From NCBI GenBank assembly GCA_004154925.1, contig QJNS01000289.1, positions 1 to 64,000 of the forward strand: a stretch of 64,000 nucleotides of DNA, written 5' to 3'. Every line of letters begins with the position of its first letter. Position 1 is the stretch's first letter. A model generated the notes under the pieces. That model was not told the DNA's origin and searched no databases. It saw nothing but the letters and a program-made list of their open reading frames with translations. This DNA is from Monosporascus cannonballus. Lineage: Eukaryota; Ascomycota; Sordariomycetes; Xylariales. Of this stretch, positions 47,113-58,786 are shown piece after piece. The translations under genes were made by a program, and so were the position numbers.

Positions 47113-48750
47113 TTAAGACCTCGGAGCAAATGCTACTTCAGCTGGGAGTCTAAAGGAGGCACAGAACATGTCCTTGTTCGGCGCTACCGTTCTAACGTTG
47201 TGGACCGCGGCCCTTCCGTTCTCTTCCGGGTCGCCGGGTAATACCTCGACATCCAGCTCTGCCGAGATTCGCTCGCAGAACTCTAATATCGGACCGTCGT
47301 GATCCGCTTTGGGGGCGAAACAGTGAACGTGGACCATCGGCAACTTAGTGTCTGTGTGCGGCGCAAAGAGCTCTTCGTGCCCAGCGTACAGTCCGCGAAA
47401 GTAAGAAAGGAAGGTTATGGCGGACGCGGGCAGGTTCATGACAAAGTGCGAGATCGTAGCCGGGATAGGGATGCGTTTGGGTTCGGGAGGCGGTATAGCC
47501 GCATCGCCTTTGGCCGCATCGTGCCGCCTGCCACGCTTCTCTTTCCTCTTGATAGCCACGACGGCATGCTCGCCGTTCTTGTTTGAAGCGTATACGCTGT
47601 CGGCCGCCTCTCTAATGAAGACCCGGCCGTCACGGTTGAAGGCCCTTACATACTCCCCAACCTGGACGGATGTATGGTGTCAGTAGGTTGCCAATGCGAC
47701 AGACAGGATGCCGTAACTCTTGCTCACCTTGTTCCGTTTGATACTTTCGTCGAGATAGCGATAGCTTTCCGGGTTGTAGTCATTAGCCCAGACGAAGACG
47801 CCCTTCTTGCCGGCCGGGACCGCGAAGGGCCCAATGCCAGCCATCACATCGCAGACCACCTCGCCGGGCTTGAACATGTCGATAAGACGCGTGTGCTCAC
47901 CGTGTAGCTTGCTGTTCCAGTATACCTTCGAGTAGTCGAACCGGAAGACGCACTCGTTCTCCCGCACCTCGACGTTCAGGTCGTCGGGCCCGGCGAGGAC
48001 CTCGTACGCGAACGTCCGGAACTCGGACTCTGTGCCCACGTTCGCGATCTTGTTTATGACCGTCTGAATCTGCGGGTTCTTGTCCAGCAAGACCTCGGCG
48101 ATCAGCTTCTTGTACGGTAGGTACGCCTCCCGCAGGTTTAAATGCGCGATGTGGCCAACTGAGTTGAAGCCCTGGGGAATGCCGTCGTGCATGTCGCGCT
48201 TTTCCGGGGGGATCAGGGCCTGGATTACATCATCTGTGGTCGCTGTTAGTTTCCGACGTGTCATTCGAGCGCATCACCGTCTCCTACCGTAGAGCCAGTA
48301 GTCGTAATTCAAGGCCAGTTCATACGGGACCAAGCCGAGTTCCCTATTCTCAACAGCGTCCCTGAGTGGGGCGCTCCACGTCTCGGGCACTGCGGCGACG
48401 GCAAAGGTGTTAGAAAAATTGCCCCACCATAGTTTTTCGTCCCGGCCGGCCAGCCAGCCAGTCTCTTTTCTTTTCTTTCATTTCTCACCTCCGGCCTGGA
48501 CTTTGGGGTCGAGCAGCAGACACTTGGTGCCGCGGGCGGCCAGCACCTCGTCCGGGTGCGGCCGCACCACCTGGATGCGGTCCGCCACGAGGATCTCCCG
48601 CGTCCTCTGCAGCTCGCGCCGCCACTCGGCGATCCTCCTGTTGTCGGCGACGGCGGCCGCCGCGAGGCGCACCGTCTTGGAGAACAGCGACCGGTCCAGG
48701 GCGCCGGTCGCGGAGCGGATGAGCGGGGGCCGGAAGGGGTTCATCATCAT
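47113..48750 (-). CDS. TRM5: tRNA (guanine37-N1)-methyltransferase TRM5
   Basis: Transfers a methyl group from S-adenosylmethionine to N1 of G37 next to the anticodon, preventing +1 frameshifting; it acts in cytosol or nucleus and in mitochondria. Four exons, 48750-48489, 48389-48288, 48233-47728 and 47661-47113 (introns 99, 54 and 66 bp), give 472 aa, the normal length. Family segments include [52 protein letters not shown], the SAM-binding [20 protein letters not shown] (about 248-267), [13 protein letters not shown] and, near the end, [17 protein letters not shown]. The N-terminus starts MMMNPFRPP, and any of the three Met codons could be used. It is divergent from alkB across 510 bp. Confidence 0.95.
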
Positions 48751-49260
48751 CGCCTGGTCGTCTCCGTCAGTGATGGTTGTCGTCGGTTCCTTTCGCAGCC
48801 GTTAATAAGGGCCTCCCAAGCTGTATATCCTCTGGGGTTTTCCTTACGTACTGCCATATTACGAACACTACCTGGGCATTAGCCAAAGCTTCGTGTCGTG
48901 GGCGACTGGTGGGGGAGTAGGATTATAAGTGGATATGTAGGGACTTAATCGGACAAGGCTAAAAGAGATCGTCACTAAAAATTAAAAATTCGGGAGATCT
49001 ACCTAGGACCCAGTTTAGATCCCCCAATGAGCCATGTGCGTCATCGCAAGGCTGAAGGGAGTTGTATAAGACACGAGATATACAACACGTCATCGAAGTA
49101 GACGGCGAAACATCAATGGTGGCGCTCAAGAAACTACGAGATTTATGTCGCTCCCAGTCTATATAAACATAACCGTGTGTACATAGGCAAACCATCGATA
49201 ACCTGTCATAATACACAGACCGCACTGTTCTCTGCCCATGCACCCACTTTAGGCTCACAT
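48751..49260. promoter_or_regulatory. divergent promoter TRM5 / alkB-like gene
   Basis: This 510-bp spacer between two divergent starts must contain both promoters. No specific motif is convincing. It contains no coding frame. Confidence 0.5.
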
Positions 49261-50398
49261 ATGCGCCAGCCAAACATGTCTAAAAAGCTAACTATCGACA
49301 AGTTCTTCGGAAGTCCAAAACCCAAGAAGCCACGCGGCGAAGTCGATGCCGATGAGGCGACACCCGTAAGTGTTTTATAACCCGGCCCGAACAGGAGCAG
49401 AAGCCCGTTTGTTTGCTCCATTGACGTTCGCGCCCTACTTATACTGTAAACCGCCTACTCACATGTATATCTGTCGCCCCTCTCTCAGACAGGCCACCCG
49501 ACGCACGCTGCGTATCCGTTTCCGATCCCGCACCTGCCGGCGAGCATCGGCGCGGAGTTGCTGGAGTCGCTGCCCGCGCGCCCGGGCCGCGCCATAGACG
49601 ACCAGCCGGACCTCGACCTGCTGTACTTCGAACCGTACGTGCCGCGGTCCACGGCGCAGCAGCTGTTCCGGTTCCTGCGCGCGTCGCTGCCCTTCTACCG
49701 CGTCGGGTACGACATCCGGCGCGGCGGGATATCGGCCCACATCCGCACGCCGCGCTGGACCACCGTGTTCGGGGTCGACGACACCTCGCGATTCGCCGAG
49801 GAGGACGGCGCCGTTGTCGACGCGCGCACCGGGGTCCGGGTTCCCCACGACAGGCGACGACGGCAGGCACTACGCCAAGTACCCGCCGCGGCCGATCCCC
49901 ACATGCCTCGATGACCTGCGGCGGTCGACCGAGGCGGCGACGGGCTGCAAGTTCAATTTCTGTTTGGCGAATTACTACGCGTCCGGGTCTGATAGTATAT
50001 CGTTCCACAGCGACGAGGAGAGATTTCTGGACCCGCTGCCAGCCATTGCGTCTTTCTCCCTAGGGGCGACGAGGAATTTCTTGATGAAGCATAAGCCGGT
50101 TCCGAAGTTGGCCGACGGCCCCGCCGATGGAGACGATCAGAGGGAGGCCAAGCCCCTCAAGCTGCCACTTGCTAGTGGCGACATGATCTTGATGAGAGGC
50201 CGGACACAGGCGAACTGGCTGCACTCGATCCCCAAAAGGAGCGGCAAGGACGAACAGGACGGGGGGAGGATAAACATCACTTGTCGAAGGGCTATGGTCA
50301 AGGCCGGTTCCGCGAATTATTATAATTATAACGTAAATACTGGCCCAGTCTATCGGTGGGATTCAGTCAACCGCGAGATGAAACAATGGAATCCATGA
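49261..50398 (+). CDS. AlkB-like 2OG-Fe(II) dioxygenase, apparent frameshift
   Basis: An AlkB-family nucleic-acid demethylase (ALKBH2/3-like), expected to remove N-alkyl lesions from DNA or RNA using 2-oxoglutarate and Fe(II). Exon 1 is 49261-49365 (Met also at 49276), then a 123-bp intron, then 49489 onward. The first half reads through FEPYVPRSTAQQLFRFL and TVFGVDDTSRF. The second half has the Fe ligands HSD in ISFHSDEERF, the distal His in WLHSIPK, and the 2OG-binding Arg pair in RINITCRR. The two halves lie in different frames: frame 1 runs to a stop at 49914, and the catalytic frame is open from before 49814. No intron of acceptable size reconciles them. One surplus G in the GGGG run at 49831-49834 would. 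This is a sequencing error or a real disabling mutation. The N-terminal TIDKFF segment resembles a PCNA-binding motif. Confidence 0.82.
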
Positions 50399-50484
50399 GG
50401 GAGTATCTCCCCCAGAAAAGCGATCGCTTGGCTCTATACACGTGCGCCAATGCGAAAAGAATCCAGGTGCCCTCACTCGACCCG

Positions 50485-51576
50485 CTACTTCCCGAGCTTA
50501 AAGGTCGCCTCTGCGTACTTCCTTAGACCGCGTAGGAAAACCTGGTAGTTGACACCTTGATTGTCCGGCGAGCTGAATATCTCGGTCAGCCGAATTTGCC
50601 ACGGCGGGTATCCCTGAAGATCGACGAAGGGCTCGAAAGAGAGGAGTAAGTCGGGCTCCGGCATGACGGCCTCGCTCAGTTCATTGTCAATCAGATCCAT
50701 CGTGATATCTGTCGTGGATATCTTGTCTCTCTGGGCCATGTGAGCGAAGACCTTGGTTAGGTCTACCATAGCTTCTCGGCCATCCTCGGCTGAGAGCAGC
50801 ATGACACTGAGAGCTGACTGCCGGTTCTGCGGCTGTATTGGTTCTGCACCACGGGAGTGTAAGGAGACGGAAGGGGAGTGGTAGTTGCCGAACCAAGCCT
50901 TTAGTTTGTGGGATATTGCGCGATGCGCCTGGGGCATGTATCGTTTTAGGGAACCTTGTAGAAAGAGAAACCGTTAGCTATATGGAATTTCAGCTTCAGA
51001 ACAACCGTTGCTTACCCGTTCTCTCGTAGATGGACAGCCGAGGGATACCAGCAGAAGCGCACCAGGCTGCAATTTCCGCTATCTCGTTGACCATCTTCTC
51101 CAAGGCGTCTCCCGATCTCCCTCCGTCTTCAAGTGTCAATATGACACTTACGTGCTTTGGCAGCCGCTTAAGGTTGCTAACGTCCCGTCGTACATAGTCG
51201 GGCGTATTGTGGTGGTAGTTCAGGATGGCAAGGATTCGGTCATATACAGCACGATATGCGATACGGAAGCGGATGTAGACTGAGAAGATAGCGTGGACGA
51301 GGACGTAGAGGAAGGTATACAGCTGTGATTTCAGGAATCTCCTAACTCCCAAATGCGACGTGTCCCGCCTCTTGCTAGGCCTCTCCTCAGGCCTTACATA
51401 GGTCTGGTTCGGGAGAATCCAGGTTAGCTACGGCCCTCCAAGAGCAGGATGCCAGCCGCGAACAAGCCGAGGGAACGTACCTGGATGATGTACTCGCGCC
51501 TTTCTGCCGCGAGGCTGTCATATCCCAACATTTCCTCTTCTGGATATATTTTCCTGTCCCTGGATTTGAGCGACAT
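50485..51576 (-). CDS. NUS1: dehydrodolichyl diphosphate synthase subunit NUS1 (NgBR)
   Basis: The non-catalytic subunit of ER cis-prenyltransferase, which with Rer2/Srt1 makes the dolichol precursor for N-glycosylation. Three exons, 51576-51481, 51403-51016 and 50954-50485 (introns 77 and 61 bp), give 317 aa. A membrane segment is at about 60-80 (LYTFLYVLVHAIFSVYIRF). The cis-prenyltransferase-like fold follows, with LPKHVSVILTLEDGG, AAWCASAGIPRLSIYERTG, SFEPFVDLQGYPPWQIRLTE and a C-terminal end FKLGK. The C-terminal RxG motif important for catalysis in NUS1/NgBR proteins reads KLG here, a Lys-for-Arg change. An in-frame ATG at 51690 would add 38 residues. Its 3' end is only 86 bp from the 3' end of the alkB-like gene. 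Confidence 0.93.
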
Positions 51577-52417
51577 CGTCTTCTTTCTTTTTCTTGTTAA
51601 TTTTTGTTTCGTTCCGGCTAATGCGGATGATGCCTTGTACGACGCCGATGTAGAACAACGGGGATGGTTGAAGATCGAAGACAATTCCAATGAGTTATTC
51701 TAAGAAGGTTTTTTTTTTTAAAAAAAAAATTGGACGGCTGCTAGCCAGGGAGTAATGAATGGAAAAGGGAGAACAAAAGAATGAAGTGAGTCTCTATAAA
51801 AGTCTACGTGGTTGTCTGCATTGCCGCAATGGTTAATGACTGTAGATCTGCGGTTCCTACACCCGCAAAGCCTGAATGAGGTGCACAGCTCGGTCTCGAT
51901 TTCCTTGGAATTTCTATTGGGGGGGGGGGGGGGGGGGGNNNNNNNNNNCCCGCCCCCCCCCCCCCCCCCCTGAGCCGTCGTCCAGCTTCTCGATCCAATC
52001 ATCTTAATGCCAAATTAATTGTCAAATGACTTTAACTTAAGAGAGCAAGAGAGAGAGCCTGTTACTCAGCCACACTACCATTACGACTGCCTATGACGCG
52101 CACGGACATGGCATGACGTTCCTCAGCTGGCTTGGCGTGGCTAATGCAATTTCGAGGGTCCCAGCCACAATACGCGCCGCCGGTACGTACCTTGAACTAC
52201 AGATGCATGTGCATTGTGCATCGGGTATCCATCGACCCAGGAGATAACTTAAACCTGTCTACATGGCTGAAGGGCGCGAATACGGCAGCAACAAGCATCA
52301 AAGACGGCCTCGGAGATTGAGAAGGCCCGCTAGGGCTCATGCGACTTTCGACTAGACCGTATTCCCATCGGCACATTCCCATGTAGTCCTGCCAGCGTTC
52401 CTTCATTCGATCCAACA
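51577..52417. other. divergent spacer NUS1 / SEC10 with assembly gap
   Basis: 841 bp between divergent genes. It holds the promoters of both, a T/A homopolymer at 51711-51729 and the poly-G / N / poly-C gap. No gene is seen. Confidence 0.7.
51919..51970. other. assembly gap between poly-G and poly-C runs
   Basis: Twenty G (51919-51938), ten N (51939-51948), then CCCG and eighteen C (51953-51970). The true length and order of sequence here are unknown. The strand switch from G to C would form an inverted repeat, and may be real or may mark two reads joined after each failed in the homopolymer. Confidence 0.98.
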
Positions 52418-55047
52418 ATGGAGCGGGCCAGGCCGGGGTCGCGAGCGCTGTTCCCCAAGGGTCCCAGCTTCACCCTCGACGACTTCTCAAGCAAGGACTT
52501 TATTGTGCGCGACTTTGTTGAGAGTCTCACCGAGAGCGCTGTGCCAGAGAACCGACGCTCTGGCCCAGCACAGCAAGCATTTGACCCGAAACCCCTGATC
52601 AGAACTTTCGAAAGTACGGCCTGCTTGACCCTAGCATAGCCCATAGGGGCTTGACCGTAAGACTACGCTAACATGTGCTTCCAGATGCACTACAGGGGCT
52701 TGGGGAGTTGTCGGAAGAATTGCAAATGAAGGAGTCGGACCTTCTATCGCAGGTGCGCCGTGCAGAAATCCAACACCATCAGACTCTGGATACCCTCGGC
52801 CGGAAACTAGAGCAATCGATCGCCCAGTTCGAAGACCTCGATGTGCGGCTCAACAACCCCAATGGAAGCGATCGAGGTGGTCGATATGATGCCGACGGAA
52901 ACGTTGCTTTGCAGATCGGAGAGAAGCTCGAAGAGCTGGACAGGAAACGGAGGCGCGCCTTGGATGCGAATTTCCTGATTCAATGTTGGCTCGAGGTTAG
53001 CGAAACGGGCCAGCTAACGTCCCTACAAGACATTCAGAGGCAAGGCGGTGCAGAGAACAAAGTCAGATGTGCGGTCATTGCACAACAATTGATGCGCATC
53101 AGCCAACGGCTTGACCCAGCATCCTGGGGCTCGACTAATGGCCTGCACCGAAATGGGGTCACGAATGGAGATGCGACCCCTGTGAAGACGCACAACACTC
53201 GGGAGGTGTTAGAGAAATTCTGCGAAACCCTGGAGCAGGACCTGTTGAAGCAATTCAACAATAGCTATCGCAGGCAAAACTTCGACGACATGAGGGAATG
53301 CGCAAAAGTTCTGTACGACTTCAATGGAGGCGCCAGCGTCATTGCCGTCTTCGTGAACCAGCACCAGTTCTTCATCGACCGAGACCAACTTCTTGCAGAG
53401 GAAGTCACCACCGATGGAGAGACCTGGGACCAGCTTGCTGACCCGGATTCCGATCCTCCGGGTGTTGAGCCGAGCCTTCAGTCGCTGATCGACGAGGTGC
53501 GCATCATCATGCAGGAGGAGTCCTTCATCATTAAGAGGGCATTCCCATACTACGAAACTGTCTTAATCAAGTTCATACAAAGGGTCTTCCAACAGTCAAT
53601 ACAGCAGAGATTAGAGATGGTTCTCGGGAAGGCCGATACCATCTCCTCATTAGCCTTCCTTCGCTCTCTACACGCTTCGAGGAGCTACATAAGCTCGTTA
53701 GTAGAGGATCTCAAGGCACACGGCCTCACGGAGCATCCCGAGCCATGTTCGGCACAGATCTCGCAGACTCTAGATCAGCAGCTGGAGGAATTGTTCGTTC
53801 CGTATATGATAGGAAACTCGTATATCGATCGCGAGAAGAAGAGTTTGGAGGAGTTGTACAATTCGCTACTCTTCAAATACAACTTGTACCATTCCAGAAG
53901 GAAGAAGGCCCCGACTGGGTTCATGGCTTCACTTGCACAGCAAGGAAACCAGCTCATGGCAGGTGCGAAGGATGCGTATCTGGAGCGCGTCGACTCGGCC
54001 GACCTCACGCCAACGCAAAAGGCTATGATGTTGCGTGTCGCTGGTCTCCGCGACAGCGGGCAAAACAAGAACGAGATTGAAGTCGAGGAATCGGACGGTG
54101 CCCTCAGCATTGCGTACGCGAAGAGGATGATTACCTGGCTCGCGGAAAGCGTCCGACGGACCCTTGAACTAGGCAGCCCAAGCGACACCCCGAAGGACGT
54201 CGCCATATTACTAAATCTTTTAATGACGAGCATGGGCCGCGTCTACGTCGAAACAGCGCTGGACGCTGCCCTCGAAAAGGCCACGTCCCAGGAGAACACC
54301 AAGACGGAGCCCGACCTGAGCTACATGCCGAGCCTGCGGCCGGCGGTGGCGATCACGAGCATCATGTCCCGCTTTATCACGACGGTGCTCATCCGGCTTG
54401 CCGAGTCTAATACGACGGTGCGGCGGAGCATGGAGGCGCAGGCGAAGACGGGCACCGAGACCATCGAGAAGAAGGCCAACAACGTCATGAAGGCAACGGT
54501 GGACGTCGCCGTGAACTGGGTGAGCAAATCGCTGGCCCAGCAGAAGAAGACCGACTTCCTGCCACGCGACGAACTCGGCGTCGTCGAGTCCCTGCAGACG
54601 CCGACGTGCACAGCGACGTGCGCGTTCCTGGCGCGCACGGCCCGCGCCGCCGCGCAGGCCGTCGACGGGCAGAACCTCGAGGTCTTCAGCGGCACCCTCG
54701 CGCTCGCCGTCCAGCGCCTGCTGCTCGACCACTTCCGGCGGTTCCGCGTCAATGCCACGGGCGGGCTGATGGTCACCAAGGACATCGCCAAGTACGTCGC
54801 CACGCTCAAGGACGAGCTCGCCCTGCCCAAGGACGTCGAGGCCGCCGTCGAGCTGCTCTCCGAGATCGGCTACCTCTTCATCATCGGGCCCGAGGCCCTC
54901 CGCGAGCGCTCCCGCAACCTCGCCTCCTCGGGCTCAGGCGCCGCCAGCAATGCCAGGAAGCTCGGCAAGGCCGACTTCAAGGCCTTCGTGCAGATGAGGG
55001 ACGACGCGCGCTCCGGGGGCGTGCAGAGCGTGCTTTCCGGTCTTTGA
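52418..55047 (+). CDS. SEC10: exocyst complex component SEC10
   Basis: A subunit of the exocyst that tethers secretory vesicles to the plasma membrane at growing hyphal tips. Two exons, 52418-52613 and 52685-55047 (71-bp intron), give 852 aa, the family length. Hallmarks are FTLDDFSSKDFIVRDFVE near the N-terminus, then a coiled-coil region (SEELQMKESDLLSQVRRAEI, QTLDTLGRKLEQSIAQF), and the middle EVLEKFCETLEQDLLKQF and MRECAKVLYDFNGGAS. The helical-rod C-terminus includes YIDREKKSLEELYNSLLFKY and QRLLLDHFRRFRVNATGGL. No signal peptide or membrane segment is seen. The codon composition becomes very GC-rich in the last 700 bp, like other 3' ends in this window (cyt-4, PEX6). Confidence 0.95.
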
Positions 55048-56450
55048 GGTAGGCGCAGAGTACGGAGCGATGGGGGGTCGTTGAGGGAGCGCCGCCTGAG
55101 TCGAAGGGGGGCAGGCGGACGAAGGAGGGGCCGAGGGAGCGAAAGTCGAGCTTAGGTATGAATATCTTGGGGTGGTGTGTACGTATACGGAGTTCATATG
55201 ATGCGAATGATACCACGAATCAAGACACTACAATTTTCTCTGAGTAGCGGCCACGCTCTCTTGACTGCTCGGTTTCTCTCATGTGATGTCGTCGCCTCCC
55301 TCCCACACGCACAAGTCTTACATTTACTTCGAATCCAAACGTCCCATGACGAACCGGAGGCGCGCGCCTCCTTTCCGCGTTCTACGACCGACTGCTCTTC
55401 TAATTCACGGGGACGTACAAAAGTAAATAGCTCTGTTGTTAAGGCAGCGTCATCGCATTCCGTGAATCACCACGCCACGCTACGACGTACGGATTCTCGG
55501 GCTTTCGTGATTTGTTCATGTTGCTGCCGCCTCCCCTCCACTTCCAACCAAAAAAAAGGAGAGGAGGGGGGGGGGGGGGGGGGGGGAGTGCCGAGCGAAA
55601 GAAAAACAACCTCAAGAAAAGGGTAAAGAGGGCTGGCAGCAATTACAAAGGACTGCGGCATTTCCTACACGTTTACTGCCCAGTTGAGGCGGCTCCACAC
55701 GTCATCGGAGGGACCCCAAATCCCAAGCGCTTAGGGTATTCGAGTTCCTCCCTTCGGGAAGGGGATATTACATGCCACGAGGCCCAGTGACTGTAAGTGT
55801 AACATCCCCCATCTGGGGTTGTTGATAGGCCATCCTCTTATTCGTGATCCAAGTAGTAGGGACTACGTGAAGTCGTTTGTACGCCTTCACGCCTGTCCGT
55901 CATTACCTACCCATACATACCTTCCGGAACGGTTGTCCCTTTCCCCCCCTTTTACACCGATCACCGCCAAACCTCGCGAAGAAACCCTCCGGCCCCTCTC
56001 TCACCATTCCCTTCCCTATCTCTCTCTGTGCCTTCGGACCAGAAGGCCTATTTCCAACACCGGCCGGGGAAGTGCTTACATGATAGGGGGCACCACAAGG
56101 GGGGAAGAAAATAGAATACGTGCCGTCAGGATATTCTCAACGTGCGTGCCTCCATTACAGTCCGACACTTGGCCGGAGAGCCAAACACCAAGGCGGCGAG
56201 GGCGAAAAGACCTTTTTGGTTTAGACATTTATGATTCATCTCCTCTTTCCTTAACATTCACAGCATATCCTTTGACCCGGAATTTACACACATGAAGGCG
56301 TATGTGCCACTGCACTTCCTAGCTCCGAAGCTACCGCCTTTTCAAGTAGGCCCGTCCCGGCTCTCTCCCGATTTGTTGGCTACCTCGGGCATTCCCATGC
56401 CCGCTCGGACCTATCGGGCCCCCGTACCTTCCACGCCCGCGGCCGCCGCT
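55048..56450. other. convergent spacer, no gene seen
   Basis: 1.4 kb between the 3' ends of SEC10 and the homeobox gene. It contains a purine-rich stretch and a 21-G run (55566-55586) and pyrimidine-rich sequence at 55900-56050. The open frames here are short or homopolymer-driven. Confidence 0.65.
55566..55586. repeat. poly-G run of 21
   Basis: An uninterrupted G tract preceded by an A7/GGAGAGGAGG purine stretch. It could form a G-quadruplex or triplex on the plus strand. It is also a likely site of length error. Confidence 0.95.
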
Positions 56451-58543
56451 TCAGCGCCAGTTGCCCTGACTCAGCGACAGCAACCCGGCGATGCAATCCA
56501 GGTCGGGCTTCTTGCTCGGGCTTACCTCGCCGCGCATGAAGCGCTCGACCTCGTTATCGCGCCTCTCTCTCCCGCAGCCGGGCGTGCCTTCCCGGCTACC
56601 CCTCCCGCCGTCCTCGAAGATCATCAGCGGCGAGCCGCCGTGCCTGGCCCCCTTCTGCCGCGGCATCGGCGACGTCTGGGCCCGATTTCCGAGAAAGGTC
56701 GGCTTCTTCAGGCCGTTCTGCTCGCCCAGGACGCGCCCCACACGGCGTGGGTTGTTGCTGGTTGCAAGATGGTCCGCAGATTTTATTGGGCCAACTTCCG
56801 GCATGGGCCGCCGGCGGAGAGGATTTCCATCACTGCCTGGACTCCAATTCTCCTTGTCCGAGTCGCCCGATGGGCTGAGGATACTAATGATGCCGCCTTT
56901 ATAAGGTTTCTTCGCCGGGACTGGCGTCTCGGCTGCGATGTTGGTATGTTTCTCGACCGTAAGAGGAGACACGCTCTGCATGCGCGCTACACTGCTGCTT
57001 GCTCTACCGAACTTCGCCTTCTTCGCGGACGCGCCTCGCGCCGGTGGCGCATTGCGTTTAGTTGAGTTTGATCGCAAGATGCCTGAATTTGCGTCGTTGC
57101 TTAATAGGCTGTTAAGGCTCGAAGAGCTGCTTGACCGCAGAAGGCTTATGGCGGCTACGGCCGAACCAGAAGATTCGTTCTCCGCCTGCTTGGTGAGTTC
57201 GTCACGCGTATCAGCTTCACAGCATGATTCCCAGGCGTGCACATCCCGCGACCGGCCACGCTTCAGTTGAGGCGGAAGGTGAGCGGTCAGTGTCGAGATA
57301 GGCGGGAGAGTAACGCCGTCAATGGCGCTCCGGCTTCTATGGAGAGTGCGGTGGGTGCGAACTGGTGGCAGGGTGTCCGCATCAACTGGAAGTTGAAGTG
57401 GGACGGGCCGTGGTGGGGATGGCTGAGAGGCTACCAGCTCAGCCTTGCCCTCCAAAGACAGTGACAAGCGGACTGACGAGGATGAAGGTGGTGGGAGAAT
57501 AGAGGGGGGCAAACTTTGAGCAGTCGGGCTCAAGTAAGATGGGAACGATGCTCTTCTACCCACCGGTTAGTACTGGCGCCACGAATGCAAAGATTATTAC
57601 ATGCCTGAAGGAGTCTTCGGCAGCTCGGTCGAAGGTGGACGAAGTAGAAAACGGGTTCCCGAAGTTCCATCGGTTCGACAAGTACCCGATCGAGCTTGAC
57701 ACGGAGTGGGACAATATCTGCGAGTCGCCCTCGGCCTCGCCCTTTTGGGAAGATAGAAGCGTGTCCGAGTCGCTGCCGTCACCTTCAGACTTTAGCGGCG
57801 CATCTAGAATTACCGATTGACCTCCTTGAGCTCCTTCTGGGGAAGATTGCGACGCTCGTCGAGACCCTACGTGTCCTGGGGTTGAGGGTTGCTGAACCAC
57901 GCCACTAACCGCTCCGGCCTCTCCACGTGTCTCCTGGGACTGCTCCCCTCCTGCTTGAGAGCCGTGCTGCACGGGTTCAGCAGAAATAACCTGCACGCCA
58001 CCACCATACCGCAGAGCAGCAATTTCCTGGGGCGAAAGTGGACGCGATTTTCGACGGTCATTCTGGCGGCGGTTCTGGAACCAGATCTGGGCGAGGAAAG
58101 CCGCGTCAGTACCAATTGGTGTCGAATAGGCCTTCATTGAACATATGGACGCGTCAAGAGGCCTCTGCTGCCCTCCCTAATCAGACTTACCTGGACCTCC
58201 TTCTCGTTAAGCGAGACACGCGTCACTATGTCGAGACGCGCCGCCTTGTCGGGTTTGGGGTTCGAATTATACGCCGCTTCGAGGATTGCCTTGTCCTGAG
58301 TCCTGCAGATAGAGCCGTGTCAACCAGACAACGCTCTCGTAACAGTACAGAGAGCGAGTTCAGAAACACCCACGTTGTCCGCTTACGCTTCCCCTTGGGG
58401 TGTTTCTCACACTCGACACCCTCATTCGGATAGGCGGGCTCCAATCGAAAGGACGATTCGAGTGACAAGGTGGACGAGTCCGGATTACTACTCGGGAAGC
58501 TAGGCTCTACTGCGTCACGGTTTGGCGGGAGGGTTGACGCCAT
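56451..58543 (-). CDS. homeodomain transcription factor (Yox1-like)
   Basis: A nuclear homeobox protein. Four exons, 58543-58374, 58302-58191, 58086-57605 and 57555-56451, give 622 aa. The homeodomain is split over three exons: GKRKRTT, then QDKAILEAAYNSNPKPDKAA and VSLNEKEVQ, then IWFQNRRQNDRRKSR (recognition helix with W-F-x-N-x-R, about residues 95-109). The third intron (49 bp) uses a GC donor (AG/GCATGT) with a strong ACTAAC branch site and TAG acceptor. It is the only join found that keeps the two large frames together. The long C-terminal part is Ser/Pro-rich and ends DLDCIAGLLSLSQGNWR. Fungal Yox1/Yhp1-like proteins repress M/G1 genes, and relatives affect conidiation; here the role is inferred only from the domain. 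The extreme N-terminus is acidic and Ser-rich. Confidence 0.87.
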
Positions 58544-58786
58544 GTTGACGGTGGCAGGTGGGTGAGGAAACGCGGGTAGGGTACGAGAATCAAGGTTTAT
58601 TTATACATGCATGGTCCAGCGTAAGAGACACGCGAAAACGAACAACAAGCAAGCCTTCTACAAAAAGCCTTCGGGATCCTCGTTGTGACGTCGAGAATGG
58701 ACAAGGAAAGAGTACGAGGCGGGAGAAGAGGTATGAACCAGAGGACAGAAGGTAGGGTCAAGGTAGTTTGCAGAATAGGCTCAAGT

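Noticed and set aside
56292..57065. 257-codon plus-strand frame
   Set aside because: It overlaps the last homeobox exon and has no recognisable domain; the minus-strand frame joins the homeodomain exons.
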